Notes: a model not told the origin generated them from the sequence alone. A stretch of 64,000 nucleotides of DNA from Candidatus Villigracilis proximus (GCA_016715195.1 JADKBB010000006.1:1-64000), one strand, 5' to 3'. Shown: positions 17,037 through 27,285, counted from the stretch's first letter. Translations and numbers: made by a program.

Positions 17037-20000
17037 ATGACTGCTGCGCCGCGCACTGAGCATCCAAAATTCCAAGACTGGAATCAACTCGCCAGCCTGG
17101 GTGAACAACTTCGCAACGAAGAATCTCTCAGCGCGCAGCGAGATCGTATTATCGCGATGACCAGCCGTTTGATCAGCGGCAGAGTGGATGTATGGTTGAA
17201 TGAAATTTTTTTCCGCCTGCCAGATTGGGAAGATGGCCAGGTATTTCCGGCACAGCCTCCAAAAGGCGGGATGCGCCTCGCGATCAAAGCCGGTAAGATC
17301 ACCACTCAAAAATTAAAAAGGAAGACGAAAACCGCATCAAGCGTGACCTTTGTCTCGATTCCGCTCGAAGATCATGGGATTACGCTGGGAGCGCTTCAAA
17401 TTACCCGCCCTAAAGGGCCGGCTTTTTCCAGCGAAGAGTTGAACCTGCTTCAAGGCATTGAACAGGTTGTCGCGATGAGTCTGTTTGCTTCGCATCGCGC
17501 AGAAGTGGAACAGTTCCGCCTGCGGCAGCTTAACCTTGTGCGCGAAGTCAGCACGCAGATCGCAAACGTACTCAATGTAAACGAACTCGCAACCCGTGTT
17601 ACCGAACTCATTCAAAAGACCTTTAATTATTATTATGTTGCCATCTTTACCCTGGAACCGAATTCAGAAGCCCTGCGCTTTCGTTCCAGTGCGGTCGCAC
17701 CGCGTAAAGGGAAAAAGAAAGCCTCCATCGCACTCGAGGTGGAGATCGGTCAGGGCCTGATCGGCGAAGCCGCACTACACGGACAACAGATCGTCTGCGA
17801 CGATGTCCGCGCGGATGCCCGTTATCGCTTCATCGATAGTCTGCCTGAAACAAAATCGGAAGTGGTGATTCCACTTAAGATAGAAGACCGTGTACTCGGG
17901 GTATTGGATATACAAAGTAATCAACCGCATGCCTTTCACCCCAATGACCTGCTGATCTTGCAGGCGCTGGCGGATAATATCTCACGCGCTGTGGAAGGTG
18001 CACGTTTATATGGAAGTTTGCGCCGCCGTGCCGACCAGCTTACGCTTGTTTCAGAGGTCAGCAAGAGCGTAAGTTCCACGCTTAATCTATCCATGATCAT
18101 GCGAGATGCGGCGAATCTGATTCACGAAAAATTTAAATATCCGCATGTTTCACTGTTCACGGTTCACCCAAATAGAAGAATTATTGCCTATGAAGCCGGC
18201 AGCGGCAAACGCAGTAAAAAATTAGAAGGCTACACTATCTCTTTGGACACACCGAAGGGCATCATGGTTTGGGCGGCGCGACTTGGCAAAACGATCCTGG
18301 TAAACGATGTCACACTGGATGATCGTTATGTCCCATCGCCTTTGCCGCCAAAAAATACACGCTCAGAATTGTGCGTGCCGCTGATCTTTGACGATAAAGT
18401 GGTTGGCCTGCTTGATATTCAATCTGATAAAACGAATGCCTTCACTGAAGATGATCAGATGATGTTTGAGGCTGTGGCCGATACGATGGCCGCAGCCATC
18501 CGCAATGCAGACTTATACCGTTCGGAGCAATGGCGCCGTCAGGTATCTGATAGCCTGCGCGATGTGGCAGGTTTGGTCTCTGATAATGTAGGCGTGGACG
18601 AAGTGCTTGAGATGATCCTCTCTGAGTTGGATCGCAATCTGCCGATCGATATTTCCGCCATCTGGCTTTTGCAGGATGACGATCTGTGTCTCTCTGCTGT
18701 GCATGGCGTGGACGCCAGCGAACTTGAAAGCGTGTGTATTGCCAACCCGGATGCGATCTACGCCATGGCTGAAGCTTTAATGTCAGATGTACCTATGATC
18801 CGCCGTGCGGATGAACCGCTCTGGCCTTCAGGCCTTACCGCTGGTTATGAAAATAATTACTCGTCGATTGCCGCGCCGCTGCGGGTGGGTGACCGTCCGC
18901 TGGGGGTGTTGACGCTGGCGCATCATACGTCGGGGCGGTATGGTCACGAAGCGCAGGCGATTACCACCACGTTTGCGAGTTATGCATCGGTGGCGATCGA
19001 AAATGCGCGTTTGTATGATGCCGCACAGGAACAGGCGTATGCGTCTGCGGCGTTGTTGCAGGTGGCGCAGGCTGTTGTAAGTTTGAATGACCTCGATGAG
19101 ATATTAGGCTCGATCACACGTATCATCCCGATCCTCGTGGGTGTGCATCGTATTGCCTTGTATCGCTGGGATGTTGAGCGCGAGTCTTTCACGGCTTCTC
19201 ACGAATATGGTTTCTCAGAAGAAGAAGAACTTGTTATGACCGAAAAGGAATTCAAGTTGGGTGAATTCCCTCTGCTTAATTTTGCACGCGAACAAGGCCG
19301 TATGTTCTCTCTGTCGCTCACACCCAACGCGGAGCCAATGTCGTGGTTGGGTATCAGGCCCGAGATTGAGGGTGAAGCGGATGTCGTCGATGCAGAGCGT
19401 CTGCTGATGGCAGTCCCGCTTTCGATTAAGAATGATCTCTTTGGTGTGATGTTAATCGAAGAGGCAGAGAATGGACGCCGCTTCCGCTCACGCCGGATTG
19501 AAATTATCAATGGCATTGCGCAACAGGCTGCGCTTGCGATTCAGAACGATCTTTTGCAGCAGGAGATGGTGGTGCGTGAGCGCCTCGAAACTGAAGTGCA
19601 ACTGGCGCGCCAGATCCAGCAGACGTTTATTCCGCAGTCTTTGCCGATACGCGATGCGTGGCAGTTTGCGGCACGCTGGCGCACGGCGCGTCAGGTGGGC
19701 GGTGACTTTTATGATGTGATCGAATTGCCGGATAATAAACTCGGTATTTTTATTGCGGATGTGGCCGATAAGGGCATGCCCGCAGCGCTGTTCATGGCGC
19801 TCACGCGGACCTTGGTGCGGGCGGCTGTGAATGAGATGAATTCTCCAGTGGACGTTTTGCGGCGTGTGAACGATCTGCTTTTGCCTGATACGCAGCAAGG
19901 TATGTTCGTGACTGCGGTGTATGGTGTATTGGATATTGAAAGCGGTGATTTTACTTTTGTGAATGCGGGGCATAATCCGCCGTTTTGGATGAAGAGCAAT

Positions 20001-20309
20001 GGTGAGATCGAAAAATTAACTCGCACCGCGGTTGCGTTGGGTGTTATGGAACAGCCCAGTATGAAAGAGCGCACGGTGACGCTCGCAGAAGGGGATACGC
20101 TTCTGCTTTACACCGACGGCTTGACCGAAGCCTTTGCCCCCGATGGAAGTTTATTCGGTGACTCGCGTTTGATGGACGCGCTTCATGCCATTCAAAGCAC
20201 ACGCACCGCCGATGAGGTTCTTGTGCTGGTTGAACATCGCTTGAATGAGTTTATTGAATCAGTTCCGCTCGGCGATGATTTGACCATGCTGGCCGTAAGA
20301 AGGGTGTAA
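17037..20309 (+). CDS. Multi-GAF PP2C-type phosphatase (RsbU/SpoIIE-like)
   Basis: The 1090-residue cytoplasmic sensor phosphatase has about five GAF domains at residues ~20-155, 165-315, 335-485, 500-655 and 670-835. Each begins with a helix like LREVSTQIANVLNVNEL. A SpoIIE/PP2C domain follows at ~860-1088, with metal-binding acidic residues in VGGDFYDVIEL, IADVADKGMPAALFM and GDDLTMLAVRRV. It should dephosphorylate the STAS antagonist in response to ligands bound by the GAF domains. No transmembrane segment is seen. It is the last gene of the partner-switching operon; no sigma factor gene lies nearby. Confidence 0.9.
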   Translation: MTAAPRTEHPKFQDWNQLASLGEQLRNEESLSAQRDRIIAMTSRLISGRVDVWLNEIFFRLPDWEDGQVFPAQPPKGGMRLAIKAGKITTQKLKRKTKTASSVTFVSIPLEDHGITLGALQITRPKGPAFSSEELNLLQGIEQVVAMSLFASHRAEVEQFRLRQLNLVREVSTQIANVLNVNELATRVTELIQKTFNYYYVAIFTLEPNSEALRFRSSAVAPRKGKKKASIALEVEIGQGLIGEAALHGQQIVCDDVRADARYRFIDSLPETKSEVVIPLKIEDRVLGVLDIQSNQPHAFHPNDLLILQALADNISRAVEGARLYGSLRRRADQLTLVSEVSKSVSSTLNLSMIMRDAANLIHEKFKYPHVSLFTVHPNRRIIAYEAGSGKRSKKLEGYTISLDTPKGIMVWAARLGKTILVNDVTLDDRYVPSPLPPKNTRSELCVPLIFDDKVVGLLDIQSDKTNAFTEDDQMMFEAVADTMAAAIRNADLYRSEQWRRQVSDSLRDVAGLVSDNVGVDEVLEMILSELDRNLPIDISAIWLLQDDDLCLSAVHGVDASELESVCIANPDAIYAMAEALMSDVPMIRRADEPLWPSGLTAGYENNYSSIAAPLRVGDRPLGVLTLAHHTSGRYGHEAQAITTTFASYASVAIENARLYDAAQEQAYASAALLQVAQAVVSLNDLDEILGSITRIIPILVGVHRIALYRWDVERESFTASHEYGFSEEEELVMTEKEFKLGEFPLLNFAREQGRMFSLSLTPNAEPMSWLGIRPEIEGEADVVDAERLLMAVPLSIKNDLFGVMLIEEAENGRRFRSRRIEIINGIAQQAALAIQNDLLQQEMVVRERLETEVQLARQIQQTFIPQSLPIRDAWQFAARWRTARQVGGDFYDVIELPDNKLGIFIADVADKGMPAALFMALTRTLVRAAVNEMNSPVDVLRRVNDLLLPDTQQGMFVTAVYGVLDIESGDFTFVNAGHNPPFWMKSNGEIEKLTRTAVALGVMEQPSMKERTVTLAEGDTLLLYTDGLTEAFAPDGSLFGDSRLMDALHAIQSTRTADEVLVLVEHRLNEFIESVPLGDDLTMLAVRRV

Positions 20310-20434
20310 AAGATTATTTTTCTTTTGTCTTTTGTATTTCTAAAATTTACAATAGTTTTACATCCTCGCCATACCCCCATTACCCTGTAAATCTAAAATC
20401 ACATCGTAATCTAAACCTAAAAAGGAGACTTACG

Positions 20435-20975
20435 ATGAAAAATATATTCAACAAAATGATCTTGGTTGCTTTGGCCGCCGCTCTGGTCTTTGCTGCATTC
20501 CCGATGACCAGCGCTTTTGCGCAGGGAGAAAATCCACCCAAGACCGATGTGACCAATGAGAAACTTGAGCAGCTTTGGGCGCGTCAGTTGAAAGCCTATG
20601 AAAAGATCGGCAAGGGATTTGAAGATACCGATGCGCAAATTGCAAAGATGCAGGCCCGAATCGACAAGGCCGCTGAAAGCGGTAAGAATGTTACTGCCTT
20701 GCAGTCCGCGTTGGATGCATTTGAATCCGCGTTGAAGAATGCCAAACCAAAAATATGACAGCATGAACGGTATTGTCACTTTACACGAGGGATTTGATGC
20801 AAGCGGAAAAGTAACTGATGCCGAGAAAGCCAAGTCCACGGTGCAGGAGATGCGCACCAAGATGCAGGAACTTAAATCCGCAATGGGTGGGACGGGCAAG
20901 GCTTTGCGTGATGCATTGAAAGCCTTCCGCGAAGAAAACAAGCCGGCTGATACTTTGACAGAAGGCGATTCGTAA
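20435..20975 (+). CDS. Small secreted helical protein (one frameshift)
   Basis: A Sec signal peptide (~28 residues, ending AFAQGE) is followed by an all-helical, Lys/Glu/Ala-rich region (QLKAYEKIGKGFEDTDAQIAKMQARIDKAAESG). The frame breaks near 20750 in an A-rich run: NAKPK continues in the next frame as YDSMNGIVTLHEGFDASGKVTDAE, giving ~180 residues. It resembles the small periplasmic helical proteins of Spy/CpxP-like appearance, but no family assignment is safe. AAGGAGA lies upstream of the ATG. It is downstream of the phosphatase gene, with its own spacer of ~125 bp. Confidence 0.65.
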
Positions 20976-20987
20976 ATTGTCAAATCC

Positions 20988-21047
20988 AGACTTCGGAAAT
21001 CTTTTTAGATGCCTTTCAGTTTAGGGATCAAGTCATTTCCGAAGTCT
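20988..21047. repeat. Inverted pair of the AGACTTCGGAA palindromic word
   Basis: AGACTTCGGAAAT and ATTTCCGAAGTCT pair across a 34-base loop, followed by TTTCTTG. It can act as the terminator of the secreted-protein gene. Related pairs occur near 23.8 kb and 52.9 kb. Confidence 0.75.
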
Positions 21048-21146
21048 TTCTTGTGAGATGAAGTTTTAATAATTTTTAATAACAAGCGGTAAAATGAACG
21101 GGTCTTATGCGTGATCTTTGAAATCAAATCCCTACAAGAGGTAATC

Positions 21147-21545
21147 ATGAATAGAACCGTTGTCCATACTGATAAAGCGCCCAAGGCCATTGGCCCGTAT
21201 TCACAGGCAATCCGCACTGAAACCATGATCTACACCGCCGGCCAGACCGGGCTGGACCCCGCCACAGGTGAGTTGGTCGCAGGCGGAGTTGAAGCGCAGA
21301 CACGTCAGGTACTTGTCAATTTGAAAAATGTGATCGAAGCGGCCGGTTCTTCGGTTGGAAATGTAGTCAAGACTACTGTGTTCTTAACAGACATGAGCGA
21401 CTTCCCAAAGATGAACGCGATTTACGCCGAGTTCTTTGGCGAGAATCCGCCCGCCCGCAGTACGGTGGCAGTGGCTGGTTTGCCCAAAGGCGGAGTGGTT
21501 GAGATCGATGCGGTTGTGCTGGTTGGGAATAAGCAAAGGTTTTAA
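21147..21545 (+). CDS. ridA: RidA family reactive intermediate deaminase
   Basis: The 132-residue RidA/YjgF protein deaminates reactive enamine/imine intermediates formed by PLP enzymes. Family motifs are PKAIGPYSQAIR, YTAGQTGLDPATGELV, VVKTTVFLTDMSDFPKMN and PPARSTVAVAGLPKGG, with the key Arg in ARSTV. The start was chosen at MNRTVVHTDKAP (AGAGG upstream) over one 12 codons earlier. It is followed after 26 bases by an OmpR-type regulator gene but is probably functionally separate. Confidence 0.95.
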   Translation: MNRTVVHTDKAPKAIGPYSQAIRTETMIYTAGQTGLDPATGELVAGGVEAQTRQVLVNLKNVIEAAGSSVGNVVKTTVFLTDMSDFPKMNAIYAEFFGENPPARSTVAVAGLPKGGVVEIDAVVLVGNKQRF

Positions 21546-21571
21546 AAACCTTTAGGGTCTATATATCAAAT

Positions 21572-22252
21572 ATGACATCTGAACTGATCCTGCTTGTTGA
21601 CGATGAACCATCCATCATTCAACTCTCGCGCATGTATTTTGAACGCGATGGTTTTCGTGTGCAGGAGATCAACGATGGTGAGGCTGCGCTTGAGGCTGTT
21701 GCGAAACATCGCCCGGCGTTGATCGTTTTGGATGTCATGCTTCCAAAGCTCGATGGTTTTGAAGTCTGTCGTAAATTACGCGCAAGCGGAGATCAAACTC
21801 CGATCATCATGCTCACGGCACGCGATGAAGACATCGATAAAATTCTCGGTCTCGAACTTGGCGCGGATGATTATCTGACCAAACCGTTTAATCCACGTGA
21901 ATTGATTGCGCGCGTCAAGGCGATCTTGCGCCGTAGTGACGGGAAGCAAAAGACAGACGGCAAGCCGATCCATCGCGGCGACTTGACGATTGATCCCTCT
22001 TCACGTGAAGTGCGCATCGCTGCGCGGACCGTTGAGCTGCGTACCCAGGAATTTGACCTTTTACTCACTTTGGCAGAGCAGCCCGGCCGTGTCTTTAGCC
22101 GTGAGCAGTTGCTTCAGCTCGCCTGGGGATTTGACTTCTACGGCCAAACCCGCACGGTGGATGTCCACATTGCGCATCTGCGTAAAAAGCTGGAGGGCGG
22201 TTCTGTGAAAATAGAAACTGTCACCGGCGTGGGGTATAAGTTGATCGTGTAA
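21572..22252 (+). CDS. OmpR/PhoB-type response regulator
   Basis: The 226-residue protein has an N-terminal receiver domain (LLVDDEPSIIQLSR, acceptor Asp in LIVLDVMLPKLDGFE, GADDYLTKPFNPREL). A C-terminal winged-helix DNA-binding domain follows (RTVELRTQEFDLLLTLAEQPG, VDVHIAHLRKKL, VTGVGYKLIV). It is a phosphorylation-dependent transcription factor. The downstream, badly damaged histidine kinase gene is its natural partner. Confidence 0.95.
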   Translation: MTSELILLVDDEPSIIQLSRMYFERDGFRVQEINDGEAALEAVAKHRPALIVLDVMLPKLDGFEVCRKLRASGDQTPIIMLTARDEDIDKILGLELGADDYLTKPFNPRELIARVKAILRRSDGKQKTDGKPIHRGDLTIDPSSREVRIAARTVELRTQEFDLLLTLAEQPGRVFSREQLLQLAWGFDFYGQTRTVDVHIAHLRKKLEGGSVKIETVTGVGYKLIV

Positions 22253-22257
22253 CTACA

Positions 22258-22375
22258 TTGCCTCCCCAGGCGGGGGGGGAACCCCCCTTGAGGAACAAAG
22301 CCGAGGGGGGTCCTCGGCCTCCCCGCCGCAAAAAAACAAAGTGGGGCGGCGCCCCGAAGAGGACCCCCACAGACG
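22258..22375. other. G/C-homopolymer-rich structured spacer between regulator and kinase genes
   Basis: GGGGGTCCTC and GAGGACCCCC can pair around a GC-rich interior (CCCCGCCGC and GCGGCG), and runs of up to eight Gs precede it. It may be a repeat element or a region of poor base calling. No coding potential is seen. Confidence 0.4.
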
Positions 22376-22444
22376 GATGTAATTTCCAATTAATAACCTC
22401 AATCTCGTTTTGAAAAATCTGGCTTTTAACTCGTCAAAAATAAA

Positions 22445-23781
22445 GTGGAGATTTTCCTAGTAACATGTTTTCCTTGTTTTCTCTCTCGTTCCCGTCTTTG
22501 GTTAAGTTATGCCTTGCTGATCGTCACAGCACTGGGTGTTGTGGCGACGTTTCTATTTGTTTATCTGGTGCGTAATCCCTTGTTGTATCGCCAGACAACT
22601 GAAAGATTGCAAGCCGTGCAATCAGTTGTGATGGAGCGGGAGAACGTTCCTCAGATCAAGCCCATTTCTGTTGCGGCGCAAAAGCCGCGCGACATTTGAT
22701 GTGCGGGTGTTGTTTTTCTCCAGGACAAGCAATTAATTCTGGATACTGCTGGTAAAGGCGTCACTGCCGTTTCCTGAAAAAAGAAGGCAGCTTCAACGCA
22801 GAATCCCATTATGCGTGATGGAAACGGCGGGGTGTGGCTGTATTCCATTGAACAGCTTCCTGATAAAACCTATCTGGTTGTGGCTGCACCGCGGCCACGG
22901 CTTTCGATTGTGAATATCATTGCTGATGAATTTTTGTCGCCCTTCCTACGAGGCGGATTAATAGCTCTGCTGCTCTCTCTGGTGCTGGCTTTTCTCTTTG
23001 CGCGTTTGATCGCAGACCCGCTGCAAAAGGTGGTGATCGCGGCGCGGGGAATGCCGTCCGCTGAGATTAAGCCTGGTAGAACCGCAGGGCCCGCATGAAG
23101 TCCAGGAGTTGACGCGCGCTTTTAATTCCATGATCGTGCGTACGCAGGCGAGTCAAAAATCCCAAAGAGAATTTGTTGCGAATGTGTCTCATGAATTGAA
23201 AACACCGCTGACCTCTGTGCAGGGATTTGCTCAAGCCATTTTGGATGGCACAGCCGATACGGAGCAGACTCGTCAGCAGGCGGCGCAGGTGATCTTTAAT
23301 GAATCTGGCCGTATGCATCGCATGGTTTTGGATCTGCTTGATCTGGCGCGGCTCGATGCAGGCACGGCGGATATTACGATGTCGCCGGTGAATGTGCCTG
23401 CGTTGTTGAATGCCATTCGTGAAAAATTTATACCGCAATCGCAAAAGGCGGGCGTGGTTGTAAGCGTGGATGTCGCTGCGAATCTGCCAGCTTTGATCGC
23501 GGATGGTGACCGTTTGGCGCAGGAGCCTCGGCTATAAATGGAGAAATGCAGATTTCAGTCTCAGATACAGGTGCGGGAATTCCTACTGAATCACTGGCGC
23601 ATATCTTTGACCGTTTTTATCAGGCCGACCCTTCCCGCAAGGGCGGCGAGAAACACGGCGCGGGGCTGGGGCTGGCGATTGCGCACGATATTGTGCAGGC
23701 GCATGGTGGTAAAATAAGCGTCCGCAGTAGGCTGGGGGAGGGACATCTTTTGATGTGTTCCTGCCTTTGATGGGAAAATAA
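22445..23781 (+). pseudogene. Sensor histidine kinase, several frameshifts and a missing N-box
   Basis: Fragments in different frames line up as one kinase. They are an N-terminal membrane helix (YALLIVTALGVVATFLFVYL), an extracytoplasmic region, a second helix with HAMP (ALLLSLVLAFLFARLIADPL, EVQELTRAFNSM), HisKA with phospho-His in FVANVSHELKTPLTSV, and HATPase G1/G2 (SDTGAGIP, HGAGLGLAIAHDIV). At least four indels are needed to join them; the last puts the end at FDVFLPLMGK. Between DGDRLAQ and MQISVSDTG the N-box that binds ATP-Mg is absent, with only ~20 bases where about 60 are expected. The gene is either decayed or misassembled. It is the partner of the preceding regulator. Confidence 0.8.
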
Positions 23782-23787
23782 ACACCT

Positions 23788-23840
23788 AAATTTCGGAAGT
23801 CTTCTTTTCAGAGAGTTCAAAGCAGACTTCCGAATTTTTA
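23788..23840 (+). terminator. Terminator built from the AGACTTCGGAA palindromic word
   Basis: AAATTTCGGAAGTCT faces AGACTTCCGAATTTTT across a 21-base loop and ends in a T-run. It lies just after the kinase stop and belongs to the same repeat family as the pairs near 21.0 and 52.9 kb. Confidence 0.75.
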
Positions 23841-23847
23841 TCGCCTT

Positions 23848-24858
23848 ATGCCAAAACTTCCTTTTGTTTCGATCATTGTCCCTTGTTATAACGAAGAGAC
23901 CACCATTCTTCATCTGCTTGATGCCGTCCTCGCGCAGACCTATCCGCGCGCGCAGATGGAGTTGGTCATCTCTGATGGTATGTCCACTGACCGGACACGG
24001 GATGTGGTGGCAGGCTTTCAAAAGGAACATGCTGACCTTGCGGTGCGGGTGGTTGAGAATTCAGCGCGGACGATTCCCTCGGGACTGAATCAGGCCATTC
24101 GTGAGTCAAGAGGCGAGATCATTGTCCGCCTTGATGCGCATTCGATGCCCATTCCAGAATATGTGGAGCGTTGTGTCGCGGCGCATGAAGCGGGTCTGGG
24201 TGACAATGTGGGCGGCGTGTGGGAGATCCGCGCGGGGGCGCCGACCTGGATTGCAAATGCGATCTCGTTCGCGGCAGCGCATCCGCTGGGTGTGGGGGAC
24301 GCGATGTATCGCCTTAACGCAAAAGCTGGCGCGGTGGATACGGTTCCGTTCGGTTCATTTCGCCGTTCATTGATCGAGAAGATCGGCGCTTTCGATGAAA
24401 CACTTTTGGCGAACGAAGATTATGAATTCAATACTCGGGTGCGTGAATCAGGCGGCACGGTCTGGCTGGATCCGTCGATCCGTTCGGTATATTTTTCACG
24501 CAGCACATTCGGAAAACTGGCTGCTCAATACTGGCGTTATGGATTTTGGAAAATGAAAATGCTGCAACGCTATCCGCATACCTTGCGCTGGCGGCAGGCA
24601 TTGCCCCCTCTATTTGTATTAAGCCTGTTTATTCTTATTGTGTTATCCTTATTTATCGGGTTCGCGCGTTATGTTCTGGCTGCCCAATTATTTGTTTATT
24701 TTTTTGTGCTGGGGCTGGCTGGTTTAAGATTGTCAATCAAAAAAAATACAGGATCTCTTTTACTTGGGCTTCCGCTCGCGATCTCGACCATGCACATAAC
24801 ATGGGGCACGGGATTTTTGTGGAGCGGAATTTCAAGTCTTTTTACCAAGAATGGCTGA
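23848..24858 (+). CDS. Family 2 glycosyltransferase, membrane-associated
   Basis: The GT-A domain (residues ~1-240) has VSIIVPCYNEETTI, the nucleotide/metal-binding region VISDGMSTDRTRDV and IIVRLDAHSMP, and the acceptor-site motif LLANEDYEFNTRVRESGG. Two or three C-terminal hydrophobic segments follow (LFILIVLSLFIGFARYVL, QLFVYFFVLGLAGL). It probably adds a sugar to a lipid-linked exopolysaccharide intermediate at the inner face of the membrane. It overlaps the next gene (sugar-phosphate transferase) by eight bases, which places it in the surface polysaccharide cluster. Confidence 0.9.
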   Translation: MPKLPFVSIIVPCYNEETTILHLLDAVLAQTYPRAQMELVISDGMSTDRTRDVVAGFQKEHADLAVRVVENSARTIPSGLNQAIRESRGEIIVRLDAHSMPIPEYVERCVAAHEAGLGDNVGGVWEIRAGAPTWIANAISFAAAHPLGVGDAMYRLNAKAGAVDTVPFGSFRRSLIEKIGAFDETLLANEDYEFNTRVRESGGTVWLDPSIRSVYFSRSTFGKLAAQYWRYGFWKMKMLQRYPHTLRWRQALPPLFVLSLFILIVLSLFIGFARYVLAAQLFVYFFVLGLAGLRLSIKKNTGSLLLGLPLAISTMHITWGTGFLWSGISSLFTKNG

Positions 24859-26291
24859 TATTTACCGACCCTCATTAAGATTAAGACCAAGCGAGCAGCG
24901 ATTTATTTTACTGCTGGGCGATTTTATTGCATCTGTCAGCGCCATGGGCGGCGCGATCTACTTTTGGTATCAATACTCCTTAAATAAATTGATTCAAAGC
25001 GGATTGACAGAGGCCCGGGCTGAGCGCCTGTTGACAATTGAAGTTCCCCTGTGGTTTTATTTACTCCCGCTTGTCTGGCTGTTGTTAATGGTTGAATCTT
25101 ATGAAACCCATACCGCTTCCAGCTGGAAAAAAACTCTGCGAAGCATTGCCGTGGCTCCAATTGTTGGACTGCTGGCTTATTCCCTGCTCTTCACGATTAA
25201 TCTTGACCCGAACTCTCTTCCCCGTATCGCAGTGGGTGCGTTTCTGGTGCTCGCATCTCTCTTAACCTTGATCTGGCGCGGCATCTATATTCGACTCTAC
25301 ACCTCATCAGGGTTTATGCGTCGTGTGCTGATCGTCGGCGCGGGGAAAGCCGGCTATTCGCTCGCTGATATTTACCGCAAATTAAATCCGCCGCCCTTTA
25401 ATTTAATTGGTTATATTGATGATGATCCGAGAAAACAAGGAAAAAGTTTTCACGGTTTCAGGGTTTGGGGCCAGTAAAAAATTGCTGGATATTATCGAAG
25501 AAATGCATATTTCTGATATTGTGGTTGCGATCACCGGCGAGGTAAAAGGCACCACATTCCAAACGATCCTGGATGTGCAGGAGCGGGGCGTGGAAGTGAC
25601 TCGTATGCCCATCATGTATGAAGAGATGACCCAGCGTGTGCCTGTTGAGCATCTTGAATCAGATTGGGTGATCCGCTCGTTTGTGGATCAGGTGCGTGTG
25701 AGCGGTGTGTATGAATTATTCAAACGCCTGATGGATATTTTTGGCGGATTAACCGGCTTGTTGATCTTTGTGATCGTTTTTCCATTTACGGCGTTTGCGA
25801 TCATTGTAGAAAGCGGTTTCCCTATTTTTTATTCACAGGAAAGATTGGGTAAGGGCGGGCGCATATTCAGGATCTATAAATTCCGATCCATGTTACAAAA
25901 CGCGGAAGAAGATGGCGAGGCCAGACCTGCCACGATCAATGATCCTAGAGTGACACGTGTTGGAAACTTCCTGCGCCGCACCCGCCTGGATGAAATGCCG
26001 CAGTTCCTGAGTGTGTTAACGGGCGAAATGAGTCTCGTCGGTCCGCGTGCTGAACGGCCAGAATTGGTGGCGCAATTTCAAAAACAAATTCCCTTTTACC
26101 GTGCGCGTCTATTGGTCAAACCGGGGCTGACGGGCTGGGCGCAGATCAACTATGGCTATGTGGCAAGCGTTAAAGAAACTGTTGTTAAACTTGAATATGA
26201 CTTGTATTACATCAAACACCGCACGCTAAATATGGACTTTAATATTGTGCTGCGCACCATCGGCACAGTTATTCGAAGAACTGGCAGATAA
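24851..26291 (+). CDS. Undecaprenyl-phosphate sugar phosphotransferase, WbaP-like (one frameshift)
   Basis: The N-terminal half has four or five membrane helices and a CoA-binding-like Rossmann segment (RRVLIVGAGKAGYSLADIY, NLIGYIDDDPRKQGK). The C-terminal half is a bacterial sugar transferase domain (FKRLMDIFGGLTGL, YSQERLGKGGRIFRIYKFRSM, RRTRLDEMPQFLSVLTGEMSLVG). It starts repeat-unit synthesis by moving a sugar-1-phosphate to undecaprenyl phosphate. The frame changes near 25470 in a TTTGGGG run, where HGFRVWG continues as ASKKLLDIIEEM in another frame. Sequencing error is likely, since both halves are well preserved. Confidence 0.88.
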
Positions 26292-26359
26292 TCTATGCTT
26301 CGTTGGCACTTGCCTTGTACTTCTAAAAAGCACTTTTTAATTCATGGAGAAAATATAAA

Positions 26360-27285
26360 ATGAAATATCTAATCACTGGTGGAGCAGGATTTATCGGTTC
26401 TCACATTGCGCGCGCTTTGCTTCAACAGGGCGCTGACGTTCGTATATTTGACAACTTTTCTTCAGGCAAACGTGAAAACTTAAGCGGACTCGACGTCGAA
26501 GTCATCGAAGGTGATCTGCGTGACGCTTCACGCGTGACCGAAGCTGTGCGCGGCGTTAATGTCATTTTCCACGAAGCCGCATTTGTCTCTGTGGCTGAGT
26601 CGATGGAGAAGCCCCAGGAATGTTTCGATGTGAATGTAACGGGAACTTCCATTCTTTTTGAATCAGCTCGCAGGGCGGGTGTGAATCGAATCGTCATCGC
26701 TTCCAGCGCCGCAGTCTATGGTGATACAACTGCCATGCCGCTCGTGGAAGATACTCCGCTAAAACAGCTTTCGCCATACGCCACCTCAAAACGTGTGGAT
26801 GAAATGTACGCCGAACTATTTACCAATCAATTCGGATTTGGAAGTTGCCGTGCTGCGTTATTTCAATGTCTACGGACCCCGCCAGCGGCCTGACTCGATG
26901 TACGCCGCCGCTGTGCCGATCTTCATTCGCCGTATGCTGGATAACAAACCCATCACTGTCTATGGTGATGGCGGCCAAAGCCGTGACCTGGTCAACGTGC
27001 GCGATGTGGTGCAAGCCAACCTGCTTGCGTCAACTCATCCCGCCGCACCGGGACAAATCTTCAACGTCTGCACTGGCGTCGAGACTCGTCTGCTGGACTT
27101 GCTCGATATTCTCTACGAAGTTTTCCCCAACGCCCCCAAACATGTCCACGCGGAACCGCGCCAGGTGACATCTACCGTTCCATCGGCACGCCCCAAAAAA
27201 AGCCATGGATATTCTCGGCTTCCAACCGCAGGTCACATTGGCCGATGGGGTAAAAGAAGCCGTTGAGGAAATGAAAGGTCAGTAA
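26360..27285 (+). CDS. NAD-dependent sugar epimerase/dehydratase, GalE-like (three frameshifts)
   Basis: This extended short-chain dehydrogenase has the NAD-binding loop GGAGFIGSHIARAL, the catalytic Ser/Tyr/Lys in ASSAAVYGD and SPYATSKRVDEMYAE, and the C-terminal substrate region YGPRQRPDSMYAA and TVYGDGGQSRDLVNVRDVV. It probably makes a UDP-sugar for the polysaccharide cluster. Frames change near 26845 (NQFGF to LEVAVLRYFN), near 27170 (AEPRQ to GDIYRSIG) and in the A-run at ~27190 (GTPQK to KAMDILGFQPQ). The restored protein has ~305 residues and ends VEEMKGQ. An ATAAAATG start with GGAG upstream is used. Confidence 0.85.
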
